Assembly (NCBI RefSeq): GCF_004912135.1
Contig: NZ_STGU01000014.1
Location: 1-64,000, forward strand
Origin: Rhizobium rosettiformans W3
GTDB taxonomy: Bacteria; Pseudomonadota; Alphaproteobacteria; Rhizobiales; Rhizobiaceae
Direction: 5' to 3'
DNA length: 64,000 bases
How positions within the stretch are numbered: position 1 is the stretch's first letter; the number at the start of each line of letters is the position of its first letter. The translations under genes and the position numbers were made by a program. Below are positions 10,965 to 20,582 of this stretch, piece by piece. Below the pieces are notes generated by a model. That model was not told the DNA's origin and searched no databases. It was given only the letters and a program-made list of their open reading frames with translations.

Positions 10965-12713
10965 TCAATAAGAGACGAGCAAAGCTGAGCCGTCTTCCCC
11001 GAAAGTGGGTTCTACACCAAGAATTGCGGCGCTTCTTTGAATGATCTCTTTCATCATCGGAGCGGCTGTATAGCCTGCAGTCGGTCCTCCGTTGTCATCG
11101 CCGCTCTTCGGTTCGTCGATGAAAGTCAGAACCGCGTATTGCGGGTTGGAGATCGGAAACGCGGCGATGAAGGCGTTGAAGTTCTTGTCGTCGGAGTATC
11201 GGCCGTTGACGACCTTTTCCGCCGTACCGGTCTTGCCGCCGACGTCAAAGCCATCCACACGAGCGCGGCGCCCGGACCCCTTGGTACCGTTCCAGTCGAA
11301 CAGGAAGCGCATCTCGTCACTGGTCTTCTCCTTGATGACGACCTGCGCCAGCGCATCCGCCTGCTCCTTGCTTCGCGGCAAGAAGGTGGGGGGAATCAGT
11401 CGCCCCCCGTTGACCAGGGCTGCGACCGCAACCGCCGTCTGAAGAGGCGTGGTCGAGACGCCGTGGCCGAAAGAGATGGTGACCGAATTGATCTGCTTCC
11501 AGACGCGGGGCTGCGTGGGCGTCGCGACTTCCGGCAGCTCTGTCTCGATCTTGTTCAGCAAGCCCAGCCGGGTGAGAAACGCTTGGTGTTCCGAGATCCC
11601 GACGGCTTCCGCCATCCGTGCCGTGCCGATGTTCGACGAATACTGGAAAATTTCCGGAACGCTGAGGATGCGGTTCTTGCCGTGGAAATCCTTGATGGTG
11701 AAGCCGCCGATGCGGATGGGATAGCGGGCATCGAAGCTGTCGCTCATCCTGACCTTGCCGGAGTCCAAAGCCATGGCCGTCGTGAACGCCTTGAAGGTCG
11801 AGCCCATCTCGAATGTCCCGTTGGACATTCGGTTGAGCCATCCTTCCTGCGCGCCCTCGGTCGGCTTGTTCGGATCGAAGTCCGGTACGGACGCCATGGC
11901 CAGCACTTCGCCGGTGTGCACGTCCAGCACAACAGCCCCCGCGCCGATGGCCCCATATTTCTCCACGCTCCGAACCAGAGTGTCACGGACCAGGTTCTGC
12001 ACGCGGATGTCGATTGAGAGCCGGACCGGCTCGAGCGGCGTGTCGCTCGTCATCCCGAGCGCTCTGAGCTCCGCCATGCCCTGGCTGTCGATATAGCGCT
12101 CCATCCCGGCCATGCCGCGATTGTCGATATTGACGAAGCCGACGATATGCGAAGCGGTGGGACCACCCGGATAGAAGCGGCGCTTTTCCGGACGGAAACC
12201 GATCCCGGGAATGCCGAGCGCCAGGATCTGGCTCTGCTGTTTCGGCGTCAGCTGCCGGCGCAGCCACTGGAAGCGCGAGTTGGAAGAGAGCTTGCGATAG
12301 GTGTCCTTGACGTCGAGGTCCTTGAGCACGGTCGACAGGCGCTCGACCGCCTCGTCGGGGTCGACGATCTTGTGCGGCTCGGCAAAGAGCGAAACGGTGC
12401 GAATATCCGTCGCCAGCACTTCGCCGTTGCGGTCCAGGATATCGGGACGCGAGGCCATCAGGCGGTCGGCCGGAAGGATGCTTGAGACCGTCTCGGGCTG
12501 GGCATGGCCATACTGCACAAGGCGTCCGCCGATGATGGCATAGACCACGCAGAAGCCGGCAATCATCAGGCCCACACGGGTCTTTGCCATCTCGGTCTTG
12601 CGCTTGCCGGCGCCCTTGAAGGTCGCACCACTCACCACGGCACCGCCGCGCTGCACGTCGGTCGAGAAATGCGCCTGGCTCTTCAACAGCATGATTCGCG
12701 AAAGAAAGGTCAT
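10965..12713 (-). CDS. ftsI: FtsI, septal penicillin-binding protein 3
   Basis: Class B penicillin-binding transpeptidase of the divisome. The 582 residues comprise a basic cytoplasmic tail, one membrane anchor at about residues 45-64, the PBP dimerisation domain, and the transpeptidase domain. The latter has the active-site motifs STFK (305-308), SSN (359-361) and KTGT (494-497). Its ATG shares one base with the ftsL stop (TGATG), and its own stop lies about 60 bases before the chosen murE start. Confidence 0.97.
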   Translation of the reverse strand: MTFLSRIMLLKSQAHFSTDVQRGGAVVSGATFKGAGKRKTEMAKTRVGLMIAGFCVVYAIIGGRLVQYGHAQPETVSSILPADRLMASRPDILDRNGEVLATDIRTVSLFAEPHKIVDPDEAVERLSTVLKDLDVKDTYRKLSSNSRFQWLRRQLTPKQQSQILALGIPGIGFRPEKRRFYPGGPTASHIVGFVNIDNRGMAGMERYIDSQGMAELRALGMTSDTPLEPVRLSIDIRVQNLVRDTLVRSVEKYGAIGAGAVVLDVHTGEVLAMASVPDFDPNKPTEGAQEGWLNRMSNGTFEMGSTFKAFTTAMALDSGKVRMSDSFDARYPIRIGGFTIKDFHGKNRILSVPEIFQYSSNIGTARMAEAVGISEHQAFLTRLGLLNKIETELPEVATPTQPRVWKQINSVTISFGHGVSTTPLQTAVAVAALVNGGRLIPPTFLPRSKEQADALAQVVIKEKTSDEMRFLFDWNGTKGSGRRARVDGFDVGGKTGTAEKVVNGRYSDDKNFNAFIAAFPISNPQYAVLTFIDEPKSGDDNGGPTAGYTAAPMMKEIIQRSAAILGVEPTFGEDGSALLVSY

Positions 12714-13108
12714 CAGCGGTTCACCGATCCTGTCGTGATGAGGTCCTTGATGGGGTCGGAAGGAGCCTCGGCACTCAATGCGGGCGCATCCTTGTCCTCG
12801 CCTTCCGGAACCGGAAGCTGATCCTTCGGCATCGGCAGCTCCATCGGCCGCGCCAGCTGGGTGGGTTCGGTCGGCACGAGCTGCAGTTCGGCGGCATAGG
12901 CCTCGACCAGTCGCTCCAGCCGGTTCGGCTGGGTCAGAAGTGCCTCGTCCGCCTTCAGGAGATCGATCGTGTCCTTCTCGAGCTTGATCTCGGCCTCCAG
13001 GCGACGCACTTCGGCGGCCTTGTTATCCGTGTCGTGCTTGATCTGGTAGGTGACGGTCGCGGCCGTCAGCATCGCACCGATCATGATGAAATCGAGGGGT
13101 CTCAGCAC
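12713..13108 (-). CDS. ftsL: FtsL-type divisome protein
   Basis: Small bitopic division protein of 131 residues. It has one N-terminal membrane segment (LDFIMIGAMLTAATVTYQI, about residues 5-23). A charged coiled-coil-like stretch (EVRRLEAEIKLEKDTIDLLKA) and a proline-rich tail follow. Sequence similarity in this family is weak; the position between rsmH and ftsI, the size and the topology make the call. It probably partners FtsB- and FtsQ-type proteins encoded elsewhere. Confidence 0.88.
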   Translation of the reverse strand: MLRPLDFIMIGAMLTAATVTYQIKHDTDNKAAEVRRLEAEIKLEKDTIDLLKADEALLTQPNRLERLVEAYAAELQLVPTEPTQLARPMELPMPKDQLPVPEGEDKDAPALSAEAPSDPIKDLITTGSVNR

Positions 13109-13110
13109 GG

Positions 13111-14136
13111 TCAGCCTCCGATCTTTTCGAGAGTGGCAAGGTCTGGCAGGTCGAAGATCGACATGTCGGCGCGCTCGGCAGGCGCCGAGGTGCGGATGCC
13201 GGCGCGCAGCTTTGCGGAACGCGCGCGGGGGTTGACTTCCGCCTCGCTCTCGCTGGCTGCGACCATGCCCTTGCCGACCGGTTCGAAGGTTGCCGGGCGC
13301 GCTTCCACCATGGGAAGATGGCGCGAACCTGACGCCTTGCCGGACCGCTCGGAGAAGAATTTCTTGACGATACGATCTTCCAGCGAATGGAAGGTAACGA
13401 CGACAAGGCGACCACCCGGCTTGAGCGCCCGCTCGGCCGCAAACAGCGCCTGCGCGAGCTCGCCGAGCTCGTCATTCACGTAGATGCGCAGGGCCTGGAA
13501 CACCCGCGTTGCCGGATGGATCTTGTCCTTGGCCTTGCGCGGATTGACGCTCTCGATGAGGTTGGCGAGGTCGCGAGTCGTCTGGAACGGCTCGTTGACG
13601 CGACGCTTTTCAATGGCGCGCGCGATCCGCCCCGCATGCTTTTCCTCGCCGAGAAAGCCGAAGATGCGAATGAGATCGGACACCTTGGCACGATTGACGA
13701 CATCGGCAGCCGAGACGCCCGAAACGGCCATGCGCATGTCGAGCGGGCCGTTCTTCTGGAACGAGAAGCCGCGTTCGGCCTCATCGATCTGCATGGAAGA
13801 AACACCGATATCGAGCACGACACCGTCGAGCCCGCCTTCCGGCGCATAATCGGCGAGATTCGAAAACTCTGTGTGATGCAGGCTCAGCCGGCCACCGCTC
13901 GAGGCAACCAGAGCCTCACCGCCGGCGATCGCCTTCGGATCGCGATCGAGTGCCACGACATGAGCACCCTTGGCGAGAATGGCAGACGTATAGCCGCCGG
14001 CTCCGAACGTACCGTCGAGAATGACCCTGCCGGTCTCAGGCTCAAGGGCCTGAAGAACCTCTGCGAGAAGAACCGGAATGTGGCGAACCGGTCCGCCATC
14101 GGCATCGGAAAAACCTTCGCCAAAGTTCGCCGCCAT
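13111..14136 (-). CDS. rsmH: 16S rRNA (cytosine-N4)-methyltransferase RsmH (MraW)
   Basis: SAM-dependent enzyme that N4-methylates C1402 of 16S rRNA. The chosen ATG at 14136 gives 341 residues starting MAANFGEGF, with GGGGAA upstream, and sits 17 bases after the mraZ stop. The frame is open much further upstream, but that part overlaps mraZ and has no family features. Motifs are [10 protein letters not shown], the SAM loop [21 protein letters not shown], and the family signature [17 protein letters not shown] in the C-terminal third. Confidence 0.95.
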   Translation of the reverse strand: MAANFGEGFSDADGGPVRHIPVLLAEVLQALEPETGRVILDGTFGAGGYTSAILAKGAHVVALDRDPKAIAGGEALVASSGGRLSLHHTEFSNLADYAPEGGLDGVVLDIGVSSMQIDEAERGFSFQKNGPLDMRMAVSGVSAADVVNRAKVSDLIRIFGFLGEEKHAGRIARAIEKRRVNEPFQTTRDLANLIESVNPRKAKDKIHPATRVFQALRIYVNDELGELAQALFAAERALKPGGRLVVVTFHSLEDRIVKKFFSERSGKASGSRHLPMVEARPATFEPVGKGMVAASESEAEVNPRARSAKLRAGIRTSAPAERADMSIFDLPDLATLEKIGG

Positions 14137-14153
14137 TCCGTTTCCCCGTCTTT

Positions 14154-14591
14154 CTAGGTGCGCAGGCCCCGCTGCCTGACCACCTCTCTGGCTCGCGCCT
14201 GCGCCTCGTGAAACGCCTGCGGCTGCCACACCTGAAAATGATCCGACCGACCGACGAAACAGACCTCCGAGGAAATCCCCGTGAAATCCCGGATGAAATC
14301 CGTCACCGCCAATCGCCCCTCGGCATCGAGTCGCGTGAAGACGCCGCCACCATGAAGGAGCAGCGACATCTCGTTTGCCTCCAATGCGAAGGGATCCTCG
14401 GCCGCCACTTTCCGCTCGTACCGCTCGAGCAGATCCGGACCACCGATATTGATTGCCGGATAGACGAAATCCTGGAGACAATAAAGCTCCTGAATTCCGC
14501 GCTGCACCAGCACGGCGCGAAACGCCGCAGGGACGGAAACCCGCCCCTTCGCATCGATCCTGTTTGTCGCATTGGACAGGAAGCGGCTCAT
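14154..14591 (-). CDS. mraZ: MraZ, transcriptional regulator of the dcw operon
   Basis: DNA-binding protein with two AbrB-like MraZ repeats. The first contains the conserved [18 protein letters not shown] near the N-terminus, the second [16 protein letters not shown] near residue 90. The ATG at 14591 gives 145 residues. A GTG at 14594 or a TTG at 14600 is possible because the GGGGAGG Shine-Dalgarno lies 13 bases before the ATG and 10 before the GTG. In other bacteria MraZ represses its own operon by binding TGGGN repeats spaced five bases apart; such repeats lie at 14756-14800. Confidence 0.96.
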   Translation of the reverse strand: MSRFLSNATNRIDAKGRVSVPAAFRAVLVQRGIQELYCLQDFVYPAINIGGPDLLERYERKVAAEDPFALEANEMSLLLHGGGVFTRLDAEGRLAVTDFIRDFTGISSEVCFVGRSDHFQVWQPQAFHEAQARAREVVRQRGLRT

Positions 14592-14755
14592 CACTGACAA
14601 CCGACCTCCCCTTGAACGAAGGGCCGATCAGAGACCCTCGGATACACATGGATACGCCAGCCGAAACACCCGCAACACGCTCTCGCGAGACGCGAGAGGA
14701 AGCGTTGAATTCACGGGACTTCGGGGATGAAACGACCCCCGTAACGGCATGCAAT

Positions 14756-14800
14756 TGGGATACCATGGGACAATATGGGCGTCAATGGGAGCGGTCGGGA
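14756..14800 (-). promoter_or_regulatory. MraZ-box array upstream of mraZ
   Basis: On the + strand TGGGA, TGGGA, TGGGC, TGGGA and CGGGA begin at 14756, 14766, 14776, 14786 and 14796, exactly every 10 bases. This is the TGGGN-N5 arrangement known for MraZ operators. The array lies about 165-210 bases upstream of the mraZ start and on the strand opposite to the gene. It predicts autoregulation of the whole dcw operon. Confidence 0.85.
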
Positions 14801-14834
14801 AGAGCCCCTTCCGAGATTCAAATATTGATAGGCG

Positions 14835-14856
14835 GTTAAGCTTAACGAATGGTTAG
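14835..14856. promoter_or_regulatory. palindrome and CtrA-like site in the mraZ promoter region
   Basis: GTTAAGCTTAAC (14835-14846) is a perfect 12-bp palindrome. Overlapping it, 14842-14856 reads TTAA-N7-TTAG, one base off the CtrA consensus TTAA-N7-TTAA; the reverse strand reads CTAACCAT, one base off TTAACCAT. Site by inspection only. Confidence 0.4.
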
Positions 14857-14915
14857 AAAGCCCTGTTTTCCGTCGGCTTTTCCGCTCGATCTGGCTTGAG
14901 CGCGGTTGGCGGCCG

Positions 14916-14939
14916 AACACGGCGTTCCTGCCGTGTTTT
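14916..14939 (+). terminator. terminator-like hairpin between rnpB and mraZ
   Basis: Perfect 8-bp stem AACACGGC/GCCGTGTT with a six-base loop. It is followed by TTTT only in the rightward reading (overlapping the stem end). No rightward gene ends here, so it may instead act as a structured barrier downstream of leftward rnpB. The remaining bases of this 388-base gene-free stretch between mraZ and rnpB show nothing else clear beyond the sites listed. Confidence 0.35.
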
Positions 14940-14979
14940 CAGAGGCTTCGCGCCACATGTCGAAAGGGAAGGATTTTTT

Positions 14980-15376
14980 GCCAGTTGGCCTGTAAGCCGG
15001 GTTCTGTATGGCTCCGGTTTCCCGGAACGTGGCAGCCATTCATCTGGGACAGCGTTTGCACGCTGCCTCGCGCAACCCACCCGGATGACTGGCCCGGAAA
15101 CAGGCTGTAGCAACGCTTTCGCGCCACCCGCGTCATCCCTATTCGGTCTTGCTCCCGGTGGGGTTTACCATGCCGTCCCTGTCACCAGCGACGCGGTGGG
15201 CTCTTACCCCACCCTTTCACCCTGACCTCGCATGCGAGGCGGTTTGCTTTCTGTGGCACTTTCCCTGAGGTCGCCCTCGCCGGACGTTATCCGGCACCGT
15301 GTTTCCGTGGAGCCCGGACTTTCCTCACCCTACCGCCTTTCGGCATTGGTAAAGCGCGGCTGCCCGGCCAACTGGC
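14980..15376 (-). ncRNA. rnpB: RNase P RNA (class A)
   Basis: Catalytic RNA that processes the 5' ends of tRNA precursors. Read leftward it contains the universal 5' segment GAGGAAAGTCCGGGCTCC (15309-15326) and the 3' segment ACAGAACCCGGCTTAC (14991-15006). The ends were set by the P1 helix: the 5' end GCCAGTTGGCC (15366-15376) pairs perfectly with the 3' end GGCCAACTGGC (14980-14990). This gives about 397 nt, normal for alphaproteobacteria. The promoter must lie in the 78 bases before the upstream oxidoreductase stop. Confidence 0.95.
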
Positions 15377-15454
15377 AAGGGGTCCTTAGCCGACCCTTGG
15401 AGCGATTGCCAACGAAAAGCGAGAAAGACGTACCACTTGGCCGCTTTTGGTGAA

Positions 15455-16645
15455 TCAGTCTCTGAACACCGGACGGAAGACATCGCCATAGGCCTCGTCG
15501 ATGATTCGGCCATGCTGGATGAATTCCGCGCCGAGACGGCCGATCTCGTCCGAACTCTTCGCCGCCGCGCCGCAACCGCCGGTGAGAACCGCAATATGGT
15601 CGCTGGCGAAGCCGATGGCCGGATAGTTTTCCGGGGTAAATGAGGTCACGCAAGCCGCCATGGAGAGCGGTGCGTCGGCCAGCGTCGGCACGAGATCGGA
15701 GATGATGCGGCGGAGATGATCGCGCGTCGTCAGCCGTCCGCCGCGCCGGAACCAGGCGCGGATCTCCGGCTCTGTCTCGAGCTGAAGATCATCCGGGTCG
15801 CCGCCGATCTTGAGATAGGTCTTGCCGTCAGGATAACGCACCGGCGGCAGGAGGTAGATGTGGTCTGTCGGATCGTCAGGCTGGTGGATGAGCGAAGGCA
15901 TGCCGGCATAGGCGGCGAGATCTTCGTCAGGGATTTCGAAGAAAGCGACCGTGCGCCCATAGACCTTGAGATCGAGCGGGCGCGGCAAGAGGTTTTCGTT
16001 GATCGAAAAGCCACCGGCCGCCACCAGAACCCGTTCTGCGGTATAGACCGCGCCATCGTCAGTCGTGACGATGGCAAGACCACCCTCTTCTCGGACCGAA
16101 ACCGCCGTCCGGCGGATCACCCGTGCACCCGCCTTTTCGGCAAGCAGGCTCTGCGCCTCGACCAACCGGCGCGGATTGACGTAGCCTGCATTCTTTTCCT
16201 CGTAGACGCCCTCGCAGTCCGAGCCGAAGTCGAAGTAGCGGAACCGCGACTTCAAGGCCGCGTCGGAGAGCATCTCCACCGAAACGCCGAGTTGGTGCGC
16301 AGCGGCCTCGACTTGTCCCACATAGGGATCCTGGCCGCCCCGCTTTGGGCCGACGATCAGGCAACCGACTTCGGAGTAGAAGTCAATGCCGCTCTCGGCC
16401 GCAATCTCACCGTAGCGCGCGATCGAGCGGTTCGCGAGCCTCGCCCAGATCGGATCCGAATCGATCGTCCGGGTGATGCGGGCTTCGTCGTAGTGACTGG
16501 CAAAGACGCCGTGGTGGTTGCTCCAGTCCGTCGGCTCGTCCGGTCCGATGACCGCGACCCCCTCGCCCTGCAGAGCGAGATACCGCGCGGCCGCAGCTCC
16601 CATCATGCCCCGCCCAACAACAATCGACTTGAACCGCTCAACCAT
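15455..16645 (-). CDS. FAD-dependent amine/amino-acid oxidoreductase (DAO, sarcosine-oxidase-like)
   Basis: Cytoplasmic DAO-family flavoprotein of 396 residues. The N-terminal FAD motif is VVGRGMMGAAAARYLA (GxGxxG). In the C-terminal part AACVTSFTPENYPAIG aligns by eye with the segment of monomeric sarcosine oxidase whose cysteine binds FAD covalently (Cys-x-x-x-x-TP). Covalent flavin and oxidation of an N-methylated or cyclic amino acid are therefore plausible. It stands alone between rnpB and an SLT gene, so context does not identify the substrate. Its stop lies close to the rnpB promoter region. Confidence 0.8.
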   Translation of the reverse strand: MVERFKSIVVGRGMMGAAAARYLALQGEGVAVIGPDEPTDWSNHHGVFASHYDEARITRTIDSDPIWARLANRSIARYGEIAAESGIDFYSEVGCLIVGPKRGGQDPYVGQVEAAAHQLGVSVEMLSDAALKSRFRYFDFGSDCEGVYEEKNAGYVNPRRLVEAQSLLAEKAGARVIRRTAVSVREEGGLAIVTTDDGAVYTAERVLVAAGGFSINENLLPRPLDLKVYGRTVAFFEIPDEDLAAYAGMPSLIHQPDDPTDHIYLLPPVRYPDGKTYLKIGGDPDDLQLETEPEIRAWFRRGGRLTTRDHLRRIISDLVPTLADAPLSMAACVTSFTPENYPAIGFASDHIAVLTGGCGAAAKSSDEIGRLGAEFIQHGRIIDEAYGDVFRPVFRD

Positions 16646-16730
16646 GCGTCACCATCCTTACGTTGCGTCCGGTGATAGCACGACGAGCCTCGCTGTCCAG
16701 TCGACGCGGGAAGTCGGGCACAGCTCTTTC

Positions 16731-17255
16731 TCAGTTGCCGATCATGGCGATGACCTTGCCGCAATAGCGCTTGGAGATCGGATTCATGCGCTTGGCGCCA
16801 TGGCCCGCATTGTAGCGCAGGATCGTTCCGCAGGTTTCCCCGCCACCGAGTTCATGCGCCTTGGAAAGGTACTTCATGCCATAGCGGATATTGGTTTCCG
16901 GGTCGTAGAGCCCCTTGGTTTTGCCGCGATAGCCCATGGCTCGCGCGGTCGCCGGCTTGATCTGCATCAGCCCTACTTCACCGGCACTGCCGCGGGCCTT
17001 GGGATTGAAGTTGCTTTCCACGCGAACCACCGCATGGGCGAGATCGACAGGAACACCGTAGCTCTTGGCATACTTGGTGATGATGTCGCTGTAGGGGCTT
17101 TTCGAGAAAGCGGGCGCTGCCGGATAGCCTGCGTCGCGGGTAATGGTCTTCAGCGGCTTCTTGAAGCGGCTCTCCTCGCTACCGGCAAGCGCGGTCTGGG
17201 CGTGAGTCAAAAGCATTGCAATGCATGCCGCAGCAGCAACAAGTCGTCGTGTCAT
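16731..17255 (-). CDS. secreted SLT-domain lytic transglycosylase
   Basis: Predicted to cleave MurNAc-GlcNAc bonds with formation of 1,6-anhydroMurNAc in the periplasm. It has 174 residues with a signal peptide (hydrophobic residues 5-20, likely cut near TALA-GS). The SLT domain has catalytic Glu80 in VVRVESNFNP, then GEVGLMQIKPATA and NIRYGMKYLS, and ends soon after AGHG. The RBS is weak. Small size suggests a minimal enzyme. A second, lipoprotein SLT is encoded at 21351-22310. About 250 bases without a gene follow upstream, holding only a spaced 9-bp inverted repeat (17429-17437 and 17473-17481). Confidence 0.85.
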   Translation of the reverse strand: MTRRLVAAAACIAMLLTHAQTALAGSEESRFKKPLKTITRDAGYPAAPAFSKSPYSDIITKYAKSYGVPVDLAHAVVRVESNFNPKARGSAGEVGLMQIKPATARAMGYRGKTKGLYDPETNIRYGMKYLSKAHELGGGETCGTILRYNAGHGAKRMNPISKRYCGKVIAMIGN

Positions 17256-17511
17256 GGGAAGGTTCAGTCTCCGGTCGGGGAACAGGATCGGCGCGCGTCA
17301 AAGCGGACGCAGGAATGCGTCGCGAGCCCTTCAGGGGCCGCCCGTTACGGTTCTCTCGAGTTGATGTTTGCGCCGCGTTTCAAGGAAATCGTCGGCGCCG
17401 TTCAGCGCGTCCTTTAGAGCGGCCCAATAAGGAAATCGTGTGGCGTCGCAACAAAAGCGTCCGACGCGCGTTGATTTCCTTGGTCTTGAGAACGGCGTTT
17501 CGCCTCGTTGC

Positions 17512-18270
17512 TCACCGAAAACGCGGCAGGCTCGTCAGCAACCGATGAAGCGTCTCGATGGTCGAACTGTCGGCCACGCCGTCAACTTTGGCTTGCCGGA
17601 AATGCCGCTGGAAAGCGGCAACGACACCCTCTGTCTGCGGGCAGAATTCGCCGGAAATTTCAATGCCATATCCGTAGAGCGACAGCATCGATTGCAGGGC
17701 TTCGACCGGCTGTCCGCGGTCGCCGCGCTGGAAGAAGCGCCCGCCGCCGATGGGCGACGGTTCAACCCAGTGGCCGACCCCTGCCCGGTACAGTTCGTCC
17801 CAGGGGAAATTTTCACCCGGATCGACCTTGCGAATGGGGGCTACATCCGAGTGCGCAAGCACCCGTTCAGCCGCGATCCCATGCCGTTCGACGCATTCGA
17901 GACACAATTCGATGACGGATTCGATCTGCCGATCCGGATAGTCCGGCAGGCCAGCAGGATGCCCCGCATTGGCAATTTCGATGCCGATCGATCGGGAATT
18001 GATGTCGGTTTCGCCAGCCCAGATGCTCTTACCCGCGTGCCAGGCACGGCGGTTTTCCGACACCATCTGTACCACCCGGCCGTCTTCGTGGACGATGTAA
18101 TGGCTCGAAACCTGGCTCTCGGGATTGCAGAGCCAGGCCTGGGCACCCTCGGCTGACGGCATGCCCGTATAGTGCAGGAGGAGAATGTCGGGGCGCTCTA
18201 TGCCAAGACGCTCGCCATGGTTCGGCGAAGGACAGACCTCCGCACGCGCATAATCGGCCGTGAAGGTCAT
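17512..18270 (-). CDS. N-acetylmuramoyl-L-alanine amidase with peptidoglycan-binding domain
   Basis: Zinc amidase (Amidase_2/AmpD type) that cuts between MurNAc and the stem peptide. It has 252 residues. Probable zinc ligands are the histidine of LLLHYTGMPS near residue 32 and the His/Asp of VLAHSDVAP near 155; AWHAGKS is also present. The C-terminal ~65 residues form a PG_binding_1 repeat (GQPVEALQSMLSLYGYG). No signal peptide is evident, which fits a cytoplasmic recycling role or a non-classical export route. Its ATG overlaps the djlA-like stop by four bases. Confidence 0.88.
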   Translation of the reverse strand: MTFTADYARAEVCPSPNHGERLGIERPDILLLHYTGMPSAEGAQAWLCNPESQVSSHYIVHEDGRVVQMVSENRRAWHAGKSIWAGETDINSRSIGIEIANAGHPAGLPDYPDRQIESVIELCLECVERHGIAAERVLAHSDVAPIRKVDPGENFPWDELYRAGVGHWVEPSPIGGGRFFQRGDRGQPVEALQSMLSLYGYGIEISGEFCPQTEGVVAAFQRHFRQAKVDGVADSSTIETLHRLLTSLPRFR

Positions 18271-19004
18271 GCCGCACGGCGTGCCTTCTCGATCGCCGTA
18301 TAGGCTGCGTTGAACTTCGCCATGCGATGATTGGCAACGGCGTGAAACTCGGTCGGCACACCGCGGGCATGCAGCCGGTCAGGGTGATGTTCGGCAGCAA
18401 GTGCCCGGTAGCGCTTGCGGATCGTCGCAAAGTCGTCGGAGGGCTTCACACCGAGAACGCCATAGGGGTCGCCATCCTGATGGATGTGGCGCTCGGTGAT
18501 CGAGGCGAAACGTTCATCCGATATGCCGAAGATCTCCGCAATGCGGGCAAGGAAGGCAAGTTCCTTCTCGTGCACGAGACCGTCGGCCTTGGCGATATGG
18601 AACAGCGCATCGATGATGTCTTCCAGCACCGGGCAGAACTGATCGCAGGTGCGGCACATGCTCGCGAGATTGTTCGCATAGGTCTCGAAGCCGGCAACGT
18701 CCTGGCGGGCGAGATTGTAAAGGCGCGCAACGTTGCGGGCCTCTTCCGGCGGAAATTCGAAGATCTTGCGGAAGGCCTCGACCTCGGCATTCGACACGAT
18801 CCCATCCGCCTTCGCCATCTTTGCCGAAAGCGCGATGATGGCCACGGAGAAGGAGACGCGCCTGCGTGTTTCCGGGTCACCTTCGAAGGCCGTTCGCACG
18901 GCCTCAACGATGCTGCCGATCACGTTACCGGCGGCATCACCGATCGCGCCAAGCAAACGGTCCCAGAATGACGATATTTGTTCGCAGGCGAAATCGAAGA
19001 TCAT
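18267..19004 (-). CDS. DjlA-like co-chaperone (TerB domain plus J domain)
   Basis: The 245-residue protein has a TerB-like helical domain at about residues 60-165 (ALSAKMAKADGIVSNAEV, then HIAKADGLVHEKE). A C-terminal J domain carries the HPD tripeptide (AAEHHPDRLH) that stimulates DnaK ATPase. The ATG at 19004 was chosen; a TTG 36 bases upstream is possible but neither has a strong RBS. It is translationally coupled to the amidase, an arrangement I recall from other rhizobia. Confidence 0.87.
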   Translation of the reverse strand: MIFDFACEQISSFWDRLLGAIGDAAGNVIGSIVEAVRTAFEGDPETRRRVSFSVAIIALSAKMAKADGIVSNAEVEAFRKIFEFPPEEARNVARLYNLARQDVAGFETYANNLASMCRTCDQFCPVLEDIIDALFHIAKADGLVHEKELAFLARIAEIFGISDERFASITERHIHQDGDPYGVLGVKPSDDFATIRKRYRALAAEHHPDRLHARGVPTEFHAVANHRMAKFNAAYTAIEKARRAA

Positions 19005-19321
19005 GATGAAAGCTTGACCAAATAAGTCCCCAAAAAGCAAGGAGCCATGGCCTCCGCCGCAGATTAAAGTTTCTTCATCTTAAATCCGTTTCGTTGAACA
19101 CGTACGCCTCGCAAACGGTCCAGCACCCGCGCGCGGCTTATCCACAGTCGGCCAAACGCCCGCATGCCGAATTGAAACGATTATATCCGCCGCGTCCGGG
19201 TTCATCCCGACGAAACGCCCGTTTTCCTTGAATTTTTCGCTTTACAGCTGCCACCCGCTGTCGCATCCATTTGCCACCCGAACACCCAGTAGCCGGGCTG
19301 CGTGATGCCCGAGGAGGATCG
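19005..19321. other. divergent intergenic region between djlA-like gene and pfp
   Basis: This stretch separates two divergent genes and must hold both promoters, but no pair of -35/-10 boxes with good spacing stands out. It contains one perfect DnaA-box 9-mer (TTATCCACA, 19138-19146) and a strong RBS (GAGGAGG) just before pfp. No RNA gene or repeat was recognised. Confidence 0.5.
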
Positions 19322-20536
19322 ATGGCCAAGCAGAAAGTCGCGATGTTGACCGCCGGGGGCCTCGCGCCCTGTCTTTCGTCCGCCGTGGGTGGACTGATCG
19401 AGCGCTACACGGACATCGCCCCCGATGTAGAGCTCGTCGCCTACAAGTCCGGCTTCCGCGGCCTGCTGATGGACTACAAGATCGAGATCACCAAGGAGAT
19501 GCGCGAGAAGGCGCATGTCCTGCACCGCTATGGCGGCTCCCCGATCGGCAACAGCCGCGTGAAGCTCACCAATGTCGCCGACTGCGTGAAGCGCGGGCTC
19601 GTCAAGGAAGGCGATAATCCGCTGCGCGTCGCGGCCGAACGGCTCGCGGCAGATGGCGTGACCATCCTGCATACGATCGGTGGCGATGATACCAACACCA
19701 CCGCTGCCGATCTCGCTGCCTATCTCGGCGCAAACGGCTACGACCTGACCGTGGTCGGCCTGCCGAAGACGGTCGACAACGACGTCTACCCGATCAAGCA
19801 GACGCTCGGCGCCTGGACGGCTGCCGAAGTCGGCGCCCGCTTCTTCGACCATGTGTCAAACGAACAGAGCGCCTCGCCGCGCACGCTTGTCATCCATGAG
19901 GTAATGGGCCGCCACTGCGGCTGGCTGACGGCGGCCACGGCGCGCGCCTACATGCAGCGCACCAAGCATAACGAGTACATCGAAGGCTTCATGATGAATC
20001 AGGAGCTGAAGAACATCGATGGCCTTTACCTGCCGGAGACTCACTTCGACATGGATGGCGAAGCCGCCCGCCTGAAGGACATTATGGACCGCACCGGCTT
20101 CGTGACCCTTTTCGTCTCGGAAGGCGCCTGCATGGACGAGATCGTCGCCGACCGTGAGGCCGCCGGCGAAGAAATCAAGCGCGACGCCTTCGGCCATGTG
20201 AAGCTCGACACGATCAATGTCGGCAACTGGTTCCAGAAGCATTTCGCCAAGCTTCTCGACGCCGACCGGTCGATGGTCCAGAAGTCGGGCTACTATTCCC
20301 GCTCTGCACCCGCCAACTACGACGATCTCCGCCTCATCCAGAGCATGGTCGATCTTGCGGTCGAAAGCGGCCTCAACAAGGTCTCCGGAGTGACAGGTCA
20401 CGACGAGGATCAGGGCGGTCGCCTGCGCACCATCGAGTTCCCGCGCATCAAGGGTGGCAAGCCGTTCGATCTGCATACGCCATGGTTCAAAGAAGTGATG
20501 GACTATCTCGGCCAGAAGTACCGTCCACTCCATTGA
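19322..20536 (+). CDS. pfp: pyrophosphate--fructose-6-phosphate 1-phosphotransferase
   Basis: Glycolytic/gluconeogenic phosphofructokinase. The motif GGDDT (residues 120-124) has Asp in place of the Gly of ATP-dependent enzymes (GGDGT/S), which indicates PPi as phosphoryl donor. Catalytic PKTVDNDV follows at 148-155 and the substrate segment MGRHCGWLTA near 200. The ATG at 19322 follows GAGGAGG, giving 404 residues. The reaction is reversible. Rhizobiaceae usually rely on Entner-Doudoroff flux, so its role may be gluconeogenic. Confidence 0.93.
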   Translation: MAKQKVAMLTAGGLAPCLSSAVGGLIERYTDIAPDVELVAYKSGFRGLLMDYKIEITKEMREKAHVLHRYGGSPIGNSRVKLTNVADCVKRGLVKEGDNPLRVAAERLAADGVTILHTIGGDDTNTTAADLAAYLGANGYDLTVVGLPKTVDNDVYPIKQTLGAWTAAEVGARFFDHVSNEQSASPRTLVIHEVMGRHCGWLTAATARAYMQRTKHNEYIEGFMMNQELKNIDGLYLPETHFDMDGEAARLKDIMDRTGFVTLFVSEGACMDEIVADREAAGEEIKRDAFGHVKLDTINVGNWFQKHFAKLLDADRSMVQKSGYYSRSAPANYDDLRLIQSMVDLAVESGLNKVSGVTGHDEDQGGRLRTIEFPRIKGGKPFDLHTPWFKEVMDYLGQKYRPLH

Positions 20537-20582
20537 CCTTACGGCGGAAAGCTGGCTTCCTCTTGATTGAGGAGTGACTGCC

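Noticed and set aside
14137..14766. N-terminal extension of rsmH by about 210 residues
   Set aside because: The extension overlaps mraZ and its promoter, has no RsmH similarity, and a good ATG with an RBS lies at 14136.
19138..19146. Perfect DnaA box as evidence of a replication origin
   Set aside because: A single box plus one degenerate copy 10 kb away is expected by chance; no dnaA, hemE, parAB or AT-rich unwinding region is present.
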